Source: Methanomassiliicoccales archaeon (GTDB lineage: Archaea; Thermoplasmatota; Thermoplasmata; Methanomassiliicoccales; JACIVX01). From it: a stretch of DNA of 7,157 nt. Under the pieces are notes generated by a model. It was not told the DNA's origin. It ran no database searches and was given only the letters and a program-made list of their open reading frames with translations. The stretch covers positions 1 to 7,157 of the forward strand of contig JANHAK010000059.1 in the NCBI GenBank assembly GCA_024464195.1, in the 5' to 3' direction. This document shows, piece after piece, positions 1 through 5,458 of this stretch. Position numbers and translations under genes: made by a program. The number at the start of each line of letters is the position of its first letter. Within the stretch, counting starts at the first letter, position 1.

Positions 1-611
1 GCCGCCATCGCATCAACATGCATCTCATTTGCAATGAGTTTCGTATTCTTGACTTCCTCGAAAAAAACCCTTCTAAAAAGACCATCAGACTTCCTCATGA
101 CATTAGCTTTGTGGACGCATGTAATCCTTTTCCTTCCTTCTTTTTCACAAAGCCCGATTGCAAACTTGACAATTCGCCTGCAAGCCCTCTCGGTAATTCT
201 TCGCTCGAGAGTAACACCGTCCTTATCTTCTCTTTCCATACCTGTGTAGACATCTTCTGTGTTCTCACGGACGATCACAAGATCCATGTCGACAAGCCCG
301 AGTGTGGGAACGAGTCGCTTGAATGGGCGGACATTCGCGTACAAGTCGAAATACTGCCTTATGAACAGCAATGGGGACTTATAGCCTGGGTCGGAAGGGG
401 TCGTTAGGGCACCAAAGAGACAGGCATCTGATTCCTCGAGTAAGTCAAGCGTTGATTGAGGCAAATAGGTGCCTTTTTTTCGAAAACATTCGTATCCCAT
501 CTCTCCATCTACGAATTCGATCGGAAGATTGAGCGATTTAAGAACAGTTACTGCCGAAGAAACGACATCGGGGCCAATGCCATCGCCGCCGATGACGACG
601 ACTTTTTTCAA
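1..611 (-). CDS. Isocitrate/isopropylmalate dehydrogenase family protein, N-terminal 203 residues (runs off the window)
   Basis: This is a beta-decarboxylating, NAD(P)-dependent 2-hydroxyacid dehydrogenase. Residues 1-20 give the opening strand and VVVIGGDGIGPDV turn. RQYFDLYANVRP (85-96) supplies the two substrate arginines, R85 and R95. VRENTEDVY (114-122) supplies R115 and Y122, CVHKAN (165-170) supplies catalytic K168, and D200 is the first metal aspartate. All expected catalytic residues visible in this half are intact. The specificity loop reads GYKSPLLFIR. It lacks the Ser-x-x-Asn pattern of classical isocitrate dehydrogenase and, from memory, resembles the archaeal AksF/homoisocitrate branch; leucine (LeuB), lysine or coenzyme B pathways are all possible. 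The family is usually 325-345 residues, so about 40% is missing. The start must be TTG at 611-609, because an in-frame TGA lies three codons upstream. It follows dys with a two-base TTGA overlap, so the two are probably co-transcribed. Confidence 0.93.
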   Translation of the reverse strand, partial: MKKVVVIGGDGIGPDVVSSAVTVLKSLNLPIEFVDGEMGYECFRKKGTYLPQSTLDLLEESDACLFGALTTPSDPGYKSPLLFIRQYFDLYANVRPFKRLVPTLGLVDMDLVIVRENTEDVYTGMEREDKDGVTLERRITERACRRIVKFAIGLCEKEGRKRITCVHKANVMRKSDGLFRRVFFEEVKNTKLIANEMHVDAMA

Positions 612-1552
612 TTTTGATCACCTATCCTCTCTAGAACACTTGCAACGATAATTGGAAAGGTGATCGTTGCATCGCCCTCGACCGTGACTTCGTCAGCCGT
701 TTCCTTCACCTTTCCCCAAGACACTGCCTCCCGAACTCTTGCGCCAGATAAACTACCATCGTATTCCTGAGCTGTCGTCAAATACACAACGGAATCCAGT
801 CCGCCACGAAATTGATTCCACCAGATCGTGTGATGCTTTGAGATACCTCCACCTATGATAATCGCCCCAGTTTTTTTCGCCTCGAAAACGATATCGGAGA
901 GATCCTGCTCATCCTTAAACAAATCAATTGACATTTTTCTATGTGTCTGCCAATACATCCAAAGTTGTGTTCCAAAGGCGCCGTCCGTAATCCCTGGTAC
1001 AAAAATCGGAATGCTGTTTCGATGACACCAATAGATCAATGAATCGGTGTTGTCCAATCGTTCCCCAACGGCATCGATGATTTCTCTCGTCGAAAGTGAA
1101 TTCTTCATGTTGAATATTTCTTCAAAGAGCGGAGCAAGTTTTTCTTCAAGAATTAGACCGTAGCTTTCATCTGGCACGAGTATATTCCCCAATCTGCTGA
1201 TTCCCCTTTTTCTCAACTCCGCGTCATCCATGAAGAAATCCCCGTGGTAATAATCTTTCCAGCATCTAGCAAGATCGTGATCAAGGGTTCCGCACGTCGT
1301 TATAATTACATCGATTAGTTTTCTTCTTGCTAATTCAACAATAACCCCCCTTGTGCCAGTAGCCATTATACATGCGGGAAATGATAGGAATACAGTACAC
1401 ATCTCATCTCTTAGCATTTTCTCAACAATATCAACTGCATCCGATAGCTTCCTCGATGTAAATCCGCCAGAATCTTTCATTTCGCGAATTAACTCATCGA
1501 CGGTCATCGGTATTTTAATCCTCATGTCTTTGACAGGTCTATCCGCTGACAT
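608..1552 (-). CDS. dys: Deoxyhypusine synthase
   Basis: The enzyme transfers the 4-aminobutyl group of spermidine, NAD-dependently, to one lysine of translation factor aIF5A, making deoxyhypusine in the cytoplasm. At 314 residues it has the usual length. Motifs: a Rossmann-like start with VFLSFPACIMATGTRGVIVELARR (54-77), TTCGTLDHDLAR (85-96), IFVPGITDGAFGTQLW (183-198), GGGISKHH (234-241), TTAQEYDGSLSGA (259-271) and AVSWGK (276-281). K281 corresponds to the lysine that forms the covalent imine intermediate (K329 in the human enzyme). The C-terminal DATITFPIIVA is also typical. No key residue is missing. The ATG at 1552 is preceded by GAGGTG with 8-base spacing; M10 is a less likely alternative. 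It heads an operon with the downstream dehydrogenase, with which there is no obvious biochemical link. No aIF5A or agmatinase gene is visible nearby. Confidence 0.97.
   Translation of the reverse strand: MSADRPVKDMRIKIPMTVDELIREMKDSGGFTSRKLSDAVDIVEKMLRDEMCTVFLSFPACIMATGTRGVIVELARRKLIDVIITTCGTLDHDLARCWKDYYHGDFFMDDAELRKRGISRLGNILVPDESYGLILEEKLAPLFEEIFNMKNSLSTREIIDAVGERLDNTDSLIYWCHRNSIPIFVPGITDGAFGTQLWMYWQTHRKMSIDLFKDEQDLSDIVFEAKKTGAIIIGGGISKHHTIWWNQFRGGLDSVVYLTTAQEYDGSLSGARVREAVSWGKVKETADEVTVEGDATITFPIIVASVLERIGDQN
616..623 (-). promoter_or_regulatory. Perfect Shine-Dalgarno (AGGTGATC) fixing the TTG start of the dehydrogenase
   Basis: On the minus strand AGGTGATC sits 4 bases before the TTG start. 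It matches eight consecutive bases of the archaeal anti-Shine-Dalgarno complement (AGGAGGTGATCC). It is embedded in the last codons of dys (Arg-Ile-Gly-Asp region). This supports TTG as a genuine start and suggests reinitiation by ribosomes finishing dys. Confidence 0.8.
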
Positions 1553-1560
1553 GGTCCGAA

Positions 1561-1566
1561 CACCTC
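1561..1566 (-). promoter_or_regulatory. Ribosome binding site of dys (GAGGTG)
   Basis: GAGGTG on the minus strand, 8 bases before the ATG at 1552, matches the archaeal Shine-Dalgarno core. It implies the dys message carries a leader of at least about 15 bases. That favours a promoter farther upstream than the TATA-like box at 1577-1586. Confidence 0.55.
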
Positions 1567-1576
1567 TATTTGTAAG

Positions 1577-1620
1577 GGATATATGCTAGTACTGACTTCT
1601 ATCCAACGGATATCATATAG
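1577..1620 (-). promoter_or_regulatory. Candidate dys promoter region with two TATA-like boxes
   Basis: Reading the minus strand, CTATATG lies at 1620-1614 and GCATATATCC at 1586-1577. Archaeal TATA boxes usually sit about 25-30 bases before the transcription start. The nearer box would start RNA around 1554-1556 (almost leaderless, losing the GAGGTG site). The farther one would start near 1590 and give a leader of about 38 bases that keeps it. I cannot tell which is used. Confidence 0.4.
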
Positions 1621-1713
1621 AAATAAGTTCGGAAAGGAAAAGGAACTCGAGTCGTTAGAATTCTTAGGTGATAAAAAAAATGCTACATATTATTGAGAAA
1701 AAAACCTAAGTAC

Positions 1714-1723
1714 CTTTATTTTT
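1714..1723 (+). promoter_or_regulatory. Possible TATA element for the cation exporter
   Basis: CTTTATTTTT begins about 27 bases before the TTG at 1742 and 18 before the TTG at 1733. No Shine-Dalgarno is seen ahead of either TTG. If this is the TATA box, the message would be leaderless from about 1742, which would favour the second TTG as the true start. The other AT-rich candidate, ACATATTATT near 1685-1694, would instead give a leader of about 20 bases before 1733. Confidence 0.3.
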
Positions 1724-1732
1724 CTCAGCTTT

Positions 1733-2635
1733 TTGATCTTCTTGAAAAGAGTCAAGGCAGCAAAAGTCTCAATCATCAGCAACGCCTCGTTAGTCTGCTT
1801 GAAATTAGTAGCGGGGCTCATAATGTTCTCTATCAGCATTATTTCTGAAGCCTTGCACTCAATTATGGATTTGATCGCCGCGATCGTTGCAAATTATTCC
1901 GTTAGAAAAGCTACAGAGCCAGCTGATTCCGATCATACGTACGGTCATGGCAAATACGAGAATATGGCAGGAGTCGTGGAAGCTCTGTTAATTTTCTTCG
2001 CATCGGCAATCATTATCTATGAATCAGGAATGAAGATCATTAGTGGTACTGGTGTCGAATATATTGAAATTGGCATCGTCATCATGGGTGTTTCGGCCAT
2101 TGTAAACTTTTTTGTTTCACGTTACTTGTGGAAAGTAGCAGAAGATGAGGACTCAATCGCATTGAAGGCTGATTCCCTTCATCTGAAAACGGACGTGATC
2201 ACCTCATTGGGAGTTTTTCTCGGTTTAATTGTGATGTCAATAACGAAATTAGCTTTTTTCGACCCATTAATTGCGATCGGGATTGCTTTTCTTATTCTTA
2301 GAGCTGCATATAATCTCTTCAAGGAGTCAAGTCGAGGTCTTGTTGATGAAAAGCTACCCGCAGAAGAAGAAATGGTTGTTAGAAATGTGTTGATTGAACA
2401 CATGCCGAGCTACATAGAATTTCATTCCTTAAGGACGAGAAAAGCAGGGAATCAGAGATTCATTGATATGCATGTCGTCGTGCGACCTGAAATGAGCGTG
2501 GAAGATTCGCATAAGATTGTTGATCATCTTGAGCAAGAAATCGCGAAGAGATTACCAAATACAAGTGTCTTGATTCACGTGGAACCGCAAGATTGGCGTA
2601 ATTCACCTGCATTAGGCAAAAAAGGAGAGATTTGA
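1733..2635 (+). CDS. Cation diffusion facilitator (CDF) family metal exporter, probably zinc
   Basis: This inner-membrane metal/H+ antiporter, with six transmembrane helices and a cytoplasmic ferredoxin-like domain, removes excess divalent metal. It has 300 residues, typical of the FieF-like family. The transport site is H42xxxD46 in helix 2 and H150xxxD154 in helix 5. The loop DSDHTYGHGKYE (65-76) supplies the second site (D65, H68, H72). The C-terminal domain keeps HSLRTRKAG (231-239), H247, H260 and IHVEP (281-285), matching the dimer-interface metal ligands of FieF. Histidine at position 42, where E. coli FieF has aspartate, gives the HD-HD pattern of zinc-selective ZnT proteins; zinc (or cadmium) over iron is my inference. 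The start is uncertain: TTG at 1733, or TTG at 1742 which gives a more usual short N terminus. It diverges from dys across a 180-base spacer. Confidence 0.94.
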   Translation: MIFLKRVKAAKVSIISNASLVCLKLVAGLIMFSISIISEALHSIMDLIAAIVANYSVRKATEPADSDHTYGHGKYENMAGVVEALLIFFASAIIIYESGMKIISGTGVEYIEIGIVIMGVSAIVNFFVSRYLWKVAEDEDSIALKADSLHLKTDVITSLGVFLGLIVMSITKLAFFDPLIAIGIAFLILRAAYNLFKESSRGLVDEKLPAEEEMVVRNVLIEHMPSYIEFHSLRTRKAGNQRFIDMHVVVRPEMSVEDSHKIVDHLEQEIAKRLPNTSVLIHVEPQDWRNSPALGKKGEI

Positions 2636-2703
2636 TGAAAAAGATATCAATCATGGGATCTCATCAGATTCCATCTTACTGGCTTCTTCCTAATTATTAT
2701 TGA
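2635..2703 (+). CDS. Possible 22-codon small ORF coupled to the CDF gene
   Basis: The ATG overlaps the CDF stop by one base (TGATG). GGAGA stands 6-7 bases before it, inside the end of the CDF gene. The ORF encodes a 22-residue peptide beginning MKKISIMGSH and ending with an aromatic tail (YWLLPNYY), then TGA. It has no recognisable domain. The start signal is better than expected for random sequence, but the length is too short to judge coding potential. It may be only a reinitiation by-product. Confidence 0.2.
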   Translation: MKKISIMGSHQIPSYWLLPNYY

Positions 2704-2710
2704 CTTTTTT
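2698..2710 (+). terminator. Possible oligo-T terminator after the CDF gene
   Basis: A run of six T follows TATTGAC about 65 bases after the CDF stop. Archaeal intrinsic termination needs only T-rich tracts, without a hairpin. No strong stem is visible here, so the call rests on the T tract and on its position before the next gene's promoter. Confidence 0.3.
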
Positions 2711-2767
2711 GATCGCTATCGGTATAGTTAATTTCGTCGAATTTGGTGCCTTAATTGATTCGCTTTG

Positions 2768-2779
2768 TTGATATATAAG
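2768..2779 (+). promoter_or_regulatory. TATA box for a leaderless MFS transporter message
   Basis: TTGATATATAAG is a good archaeal TATA element. Its first TATA base lies 26 bases before the GTG at 2798, and no Shine-Dalgarno precedes that GTG. The spacing predicts transcription starting at or within a few bases of the start codon, i.e. a leaderless mRNA. A small palindrome, TTCGTCGAA (2733-2741), lies about 30 bases upstream and could be a regulator site, though this is speculative. Confidence 0.6.
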
Positions 2780-2797
2780 AAATTGAATTGCGTGTAA

Positions 2798-3955
2798 GTG
2801 CCCGATCTCAAGAAGCTCGCTGTCTATCTGGGTGCGTTTATCGGTCCAGTTTCGGGAAACGCTGTATTGGCGCTCGTTCCAACGCTGAAAAATGAATTTA
2901 ATGCGTCGGCACCATCAGTGCTCCTTTCAATCTCATTCTTTATGATTCCTTTTGCTTTTTTTACTCTCTTGTCAGGTACGATTTCAGATGTTTATGATCG
3001 AAAGAAGACTGTCATCACTGGTTTTTCATTTTACACGATCGGTAGTGTAATGTGTGCATTAAGTCCAAATCTCGCCTTTTTTCTTCTATCGCGAACGGTT
3101 CAAGGCTTTGGTTACGGATTTGTCAACCCAGTGCTCGTTGCAATTCTCGGTGATATTGTGCCGTATGAAGAGCGAGGAAAGGCGATGGGGTATCTCGGCG
3201 CAGCTACGACTGCAGGTATCGCTCTAGGTCCATTTATTGCGGGTTTTATTGTGCTTATCAGTTGGCGAGCAGTATTCATTTTCATCGCAATTCTTGTGAT
3301 ATGCGTGGCAATTTTCTTCGACAGACAATTTAGGAATATTATTTTCACTAAAGGCTCTCGTGCACCAAGGGAAATCCTGAGGAATTTAAGAAAAGGAATA
3401 AGCGATAAAGGTGTTTTCATTCTTTCTATTGCAGGCTTTCTGACTTTTCTCGGATACATCAGCACTATTTCCTTCATGTCCGACCATCTATCGCTTCCTC
3501 CATTGGGTCTTTCTGAAAGCGAAATTGGAACGGTAATGGCTACAACGGGAATCGCTGGGATCTTGGCAGCCCCGATTGGAGGAAGACTCACCGATAAAAT
3601 TGGAAGATTCGTTACGCCGACAATCGGTTATATATTCGTCATATTATCGATGATCCTATTGAGCCATGCAGAATCGGTCTATCTTATCGTTGCCTCTTTG
3701 ATTGTCCTTGGAACGGGCACAGCGCTTGTCTGGGCACCATTACTGACCCTTTCAGTCGAAATAAGACCTGCGCAGAGAGGCACGACCTCCTCGCTTTTCA
3801 ATGGCGCAAGGTTTTTTGGTTATTCACTCGCTCCCCTTGTTGCCGCTCCCATGTACATTGCGAGTGGAATTGAAGCAATATACGTTTTTACCATTATTCT
3901 CGCGGTGTTCGCTACAATGGCAGTTTGGCTTGTTAGACTTTTTGCAAAAAGTTAA
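2798..3955 (+). CDS. Major facilitator superfamily exporter (DHA1-like drug:H+ antiporter type)
   Basis: This is a 12-helix secondary transporter of 385 residues in the cytoplasmic membrane. Family motifs are in order. Motif A (GTISDVYDRKK, 60-70) is in the helix 2-3 loop. Motif B (LSRTVQGFGYG, 97-107, with R99) is in helix 4. The antiporter motif C region (GYLGAATTAGIALGPFIAGF, 131-150) is in helix 5. A second motif A-like loop (GGRLTDKIGRF, 261-271) is between helices 8 and 9. Motif C points to proton-driven efflux rather than uptake; the substrate cannot be read from the sequence. The GTG start fits the TATA spacing and puts the first helix directly after MPDLKKLA. It stands alone on this strand. 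Its TAA stop interlocks with the stop of the convergent kinase gene. Confidence 0.92.
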   Translation: MPDLKKLAVYLGAFIGPVSGNAVLALVPTLKNEFNASAPSVLLSISFFMIPFAFFTLLSGTISDVYDRKKTVITGFSFYTIGSVMCALSPNLAFFLLSRTVQGFGYGFVNPVLVAILGDIVPYEERGKAMGYLGAATTAGIALGPFIAGFIVLISWRAVFIFIAILVICVAIFFDRQFRNIIFTKGSRAPREILRNLRKGISDKGVFILSIAGFLTFLGYISTISFMSDHLSLPPLGLSESEIGTVMATTGIAGILAAPIGGRLTDKIGRFVTPTIGYIFVILSMILLSHAESVYLIVASLIVLGTGTALVWAPLLTLSVEIRPAQRGTTSSLFNGARFFGYSLAPLVAAPMYIASGIEAIYVFTIILAVFATMAVWLVRLFAKS

Positions 3956-4533
3956 TTCTCTCGATCCCAGCGCTCTAAGATCTCAGTGAGTTGATTCACG
4001 GATTCTTCGTCGCAGCAGCTATTATCAATCACATACCAGTTGTTTTTTGCAAGCGCTAGCATTCGTTTTCGAATTTTTTCGAGCTGGTCAGGAGCCTCGA
4101 ACATTTCCATTTCTTCTTGACGCGCAGCAATTCTTGAATGAGCAATTACGGGATCGATATCGATGAGCAACAATCTTTCCGGCGTTGGCAATAGTTTTCT
4201 GAAAAAGTTGTAGCCTGAATCTACGAATCGTTCTGGAAGATACGCTGTAGCCATAAGATATCTGACAAAAATAATGTTGTCGTAACGTTTTGATTCCCTT
4301 TTCATCGATATGAGAGAGCATAGAACATCGAAAATGAAAAAGATTGCAGCAATGAGCTGCATCATCTTCCCCGATTTCTTGAGGGCGGCTTTTGAGATCT
4401 TACCCGGTATCTTTTCTGACGGATGAAAATAAATCAATGTTGATTCGCCTTTTTTCTGATAATACTTCTTAATCCACAATGCATGTGTGGTCTTTCCAGA
4501 ACCATCAATTCCGTCGACAACAATCCATCGCAT
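3952..4533 (-). CDS. Thymidylate kinase-like P-loop phosphotransferase (divergent; substrate uncertain)
   Basis: The 193 residues follow the thymidylate kinase (Tmk) plan. The Walker A loop is GIDGSGKTT (8-16). A core strand and RYLMATAY segment (91-98) come next, then LLLIDIDP (121-128). A lid-like stretch with R134 and R138 is followed by FEAPDQLEKIRKRM (145-158). Two signatures differ from true Tmk. The Asp-Arg-Tyr/His motif reads Val-Arg-Tyr (V90-R91-Y92). The Arg-Glu-Pro phosphate/substrate loop after strand 2 reads FHPSEKIPG (36-44). The lid and FE segments argue for common ancestry. The missing Asp and REP argue for altered substrate or activity, so no tmk symbol is given. The ATG lies three bases after the upstream lipid kinase stop, with a weak GGGGAT ribosome site, so the two are very likely one operon. 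The 3' end overlaps the MFS gene. Confidence 0.85.
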   Translation of the reverse strand: MRWIVVDGIDGSGKTTHALWIKKYYQKKGESTLIYFHPSEKIPGKISKAALKKSGKMMQLIAAIFFIFDVLCSLISMKRESKRYDNIIFVRYLMATAYLPERFVDSGYNFFRKLLPTPERLLLIDIDPVIAHSRIAARQEEMEMFEAPDQLEKIRKRMLALAKNNWYVIDNSCCDEESVNQLTEILERWDREN

Positions 4534-4536
4534 TGA

Positions 4537-5241
4537 TTATATCCCCAGAAAGTATAGTATCCATGAAGTGATGAGCGGAATCACAAGATTATCGATGTCT
4601 CCAGGTGTGATCAGTTCAATAATAGAAACAAAGACCCCTGTGAGTAGTGAAATCTGAGCTGTAATCGCCAGGGCTGGAATAAACGCGCTGAAAAAACCGT
4701 TCTGGTATAAAAACCCATAGTACTCTATTATCAAAAACGCTGAGATCGTTGTTGCAAGAAACACAGCAAAGGTTCCTTCGAGAGTCTTGTTCCTGAGAAT
4801 CTTTCGTTTTCCGTATCTTTTTCCGATGTATCCTCCAAATCCATCTCCATACGACATTGCAACAATCCCGATCGATGCAATTATCCTATTCTCAAAAAAT
4901 AAGTATGCAAGAATTGTCCAAGAAATTGCATACATGACGAGGCCAAGACCATGCCCTTCTTCTGAGGTTTGACCCAAAATCGATTCCCGCAACTTTGGAA
5001 TGGGGGAATAAGGAGAGACGAGTAGCAACAATGGAATGAAAGGAGCAGCTGCGAGAAAGGCCATGACCCACGCATTATCGAAGATCCACCAGAAGAAAAC
5101 GATGTTCCCTACTGCAATATGCACGAATTTTCTCCTTGCGTCTCCCTTCCATCTTTTCTTCATGATGAAAGAAATCACAACAACCAGAAGAACGTACCCA
5201 TAAACGAGGGCAAGTCCAATCAAGTCGCCGTTTAATTGCAT
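4537..5241 (-). CDS. SEC59/DGK1/VTE5-type CTP-dependent lipid (polyprenol/phytol-like) kinase
   Basis: This integral membrane protein of 234 residues has about seven hydrophobic segments. It carries the signatures of the family that includes dolichol kinase, yeast diacylglycerol kinase Dgk1 and plant phytol/phytyl-phosphate kinases. They are RRKFVHI (36-42), YGDGFGGYIGKRYGKRK (131-147), NKTLEGTFAVF (151-161) and the C-terminal ELITPGDIDNLVIPL (209-223). Known members use CTP to phosphorylate a lipid alcohol or lipid phosphate. In an archaeon, plausible substrates are a dolichol-type glycan carrier or geranylgeraniol derivatives for ether-lipid salvage; this is inference. A CTP:phosphatidate cytidylyltransferase-like activity is the main alternative, since the superfamilies are related. 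The ATG at 5241 has no Shine-Dalgarno but a TATA box 27 bases upstream. It is the first gene of an operon with the Tmk-like protein. Confidence 0.85.
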   Translation of the reverse strand: MQLNGDLIGLALVYGYVLLVVVISFIMKKRWKGDARRKFVHIAVGNIVFFWWIFDNAWVMAFLAAAPFIPLLLLVSPYSPIPKLRESILGQTSEEGHGLGLVMYAISWTILAYLFFENRIIASIGIVAMSYGDGFGGYIGKRYGKRKILRNKTLEGTFAVFLATTISAFLIIEYYGFLYQNGFFSAFIPALAITAQISLLTGVFVSIIELITPGDIDNLVIPLITSWILYFLGI

Positions 5242-5260
5242 TTAAAAGAAAAAAGCTTTT

Positions 5261-5270
5261 CATATATACA
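5261..5270 (-). promoter_or_regulatory. TATA box for the lipid kinase operon, placed for a leaderless start
   Basis: On the minus strand TGTATATATG has its first TATA base 27 bases before the ATG at 5241. No ribosome site lies between them, only an A/T-rich stretch with AAGCTTTT. The spacing predicts transcription beginning at, or within a couple of bases of, the start codon. Confidence 0.6.
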
Positions 5271-5278
5271 TCAATTTC

Positions 5279-5304
5279 GCATCTGGGTATTGGTTTTTAG
5301 ATGC
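5279..5304. repeat. Inverted repeat GCATCT-N14-AGATGC next to the lipid kinase promoter
   Basis: GCATCT at 5279-5284 is exactly complementary to AGATGC at 5299-5304, with 14 bases between. It lies 9 bases upstream of the TATA box for the lipid kinase operon, a typical position for an operator or activator site. Six-base arms can arise by chance, so a regulatory role is only a suggestion. Confidence 0.3.
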
Positions 5305-5360
5305 AAAGGTATGCTGAAACGCCGATTTCGCTTCATATACTAGCTAACAAAAGAGGAGTT

Positions 5361-5441
5361 GATATAAATAACCCAATAATTGTGGATTTCAAGAAGAATG
5401 TTCTTTATCACAATAGATAATGATTTGAGAATCTTTTTAAA
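5361..5441 (+). promoter_or_regulatory. Two TATA-like elements before the KaiC-like gene pair
   Basis: GATATAAATA (5361-5370) is the better TATA box and would start RNA near 5390, giving a leader of about 65 bases. CTTTTTAAAC (5433-5442) is weaker. It sits 25 bases before the ATG at 5459 and could give a leaderless message starting there or just inside the gene. A 16-codon ORF (5398-5448) lies between them. No convincing Shine-Dalgarno precedes 5459, which leans toward the nearer element. Confidence 0.4.
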
Positions 5442-5458
5442 CCAGTGAAAATTGTATA

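Noticed and set aside
18..407. Plus-strand ORF of 129 codons at the left edge
   Set aside because: It lies opposite the dehydrogenase, whose translation on the minus strand has all catalytic motifs. The plus-strand product has no recognisable domain.
1553..1732. RNA gene or riboswitch in the divergent spacer between dys and the CDF gene
   Set aside because: No tRNA-like cloverleaf, conserved box or stable stem was seen. The spacer is short and filled by promoter-like AT-rich elements.
3112..3591. Minus-strand ORF of 159 codons inside the MFS gene
   Set aside because: It is antisense to conserved transporter motifs, has an unremarkable composition and no ribosome site. It is best explained as a shadow of the real gene.
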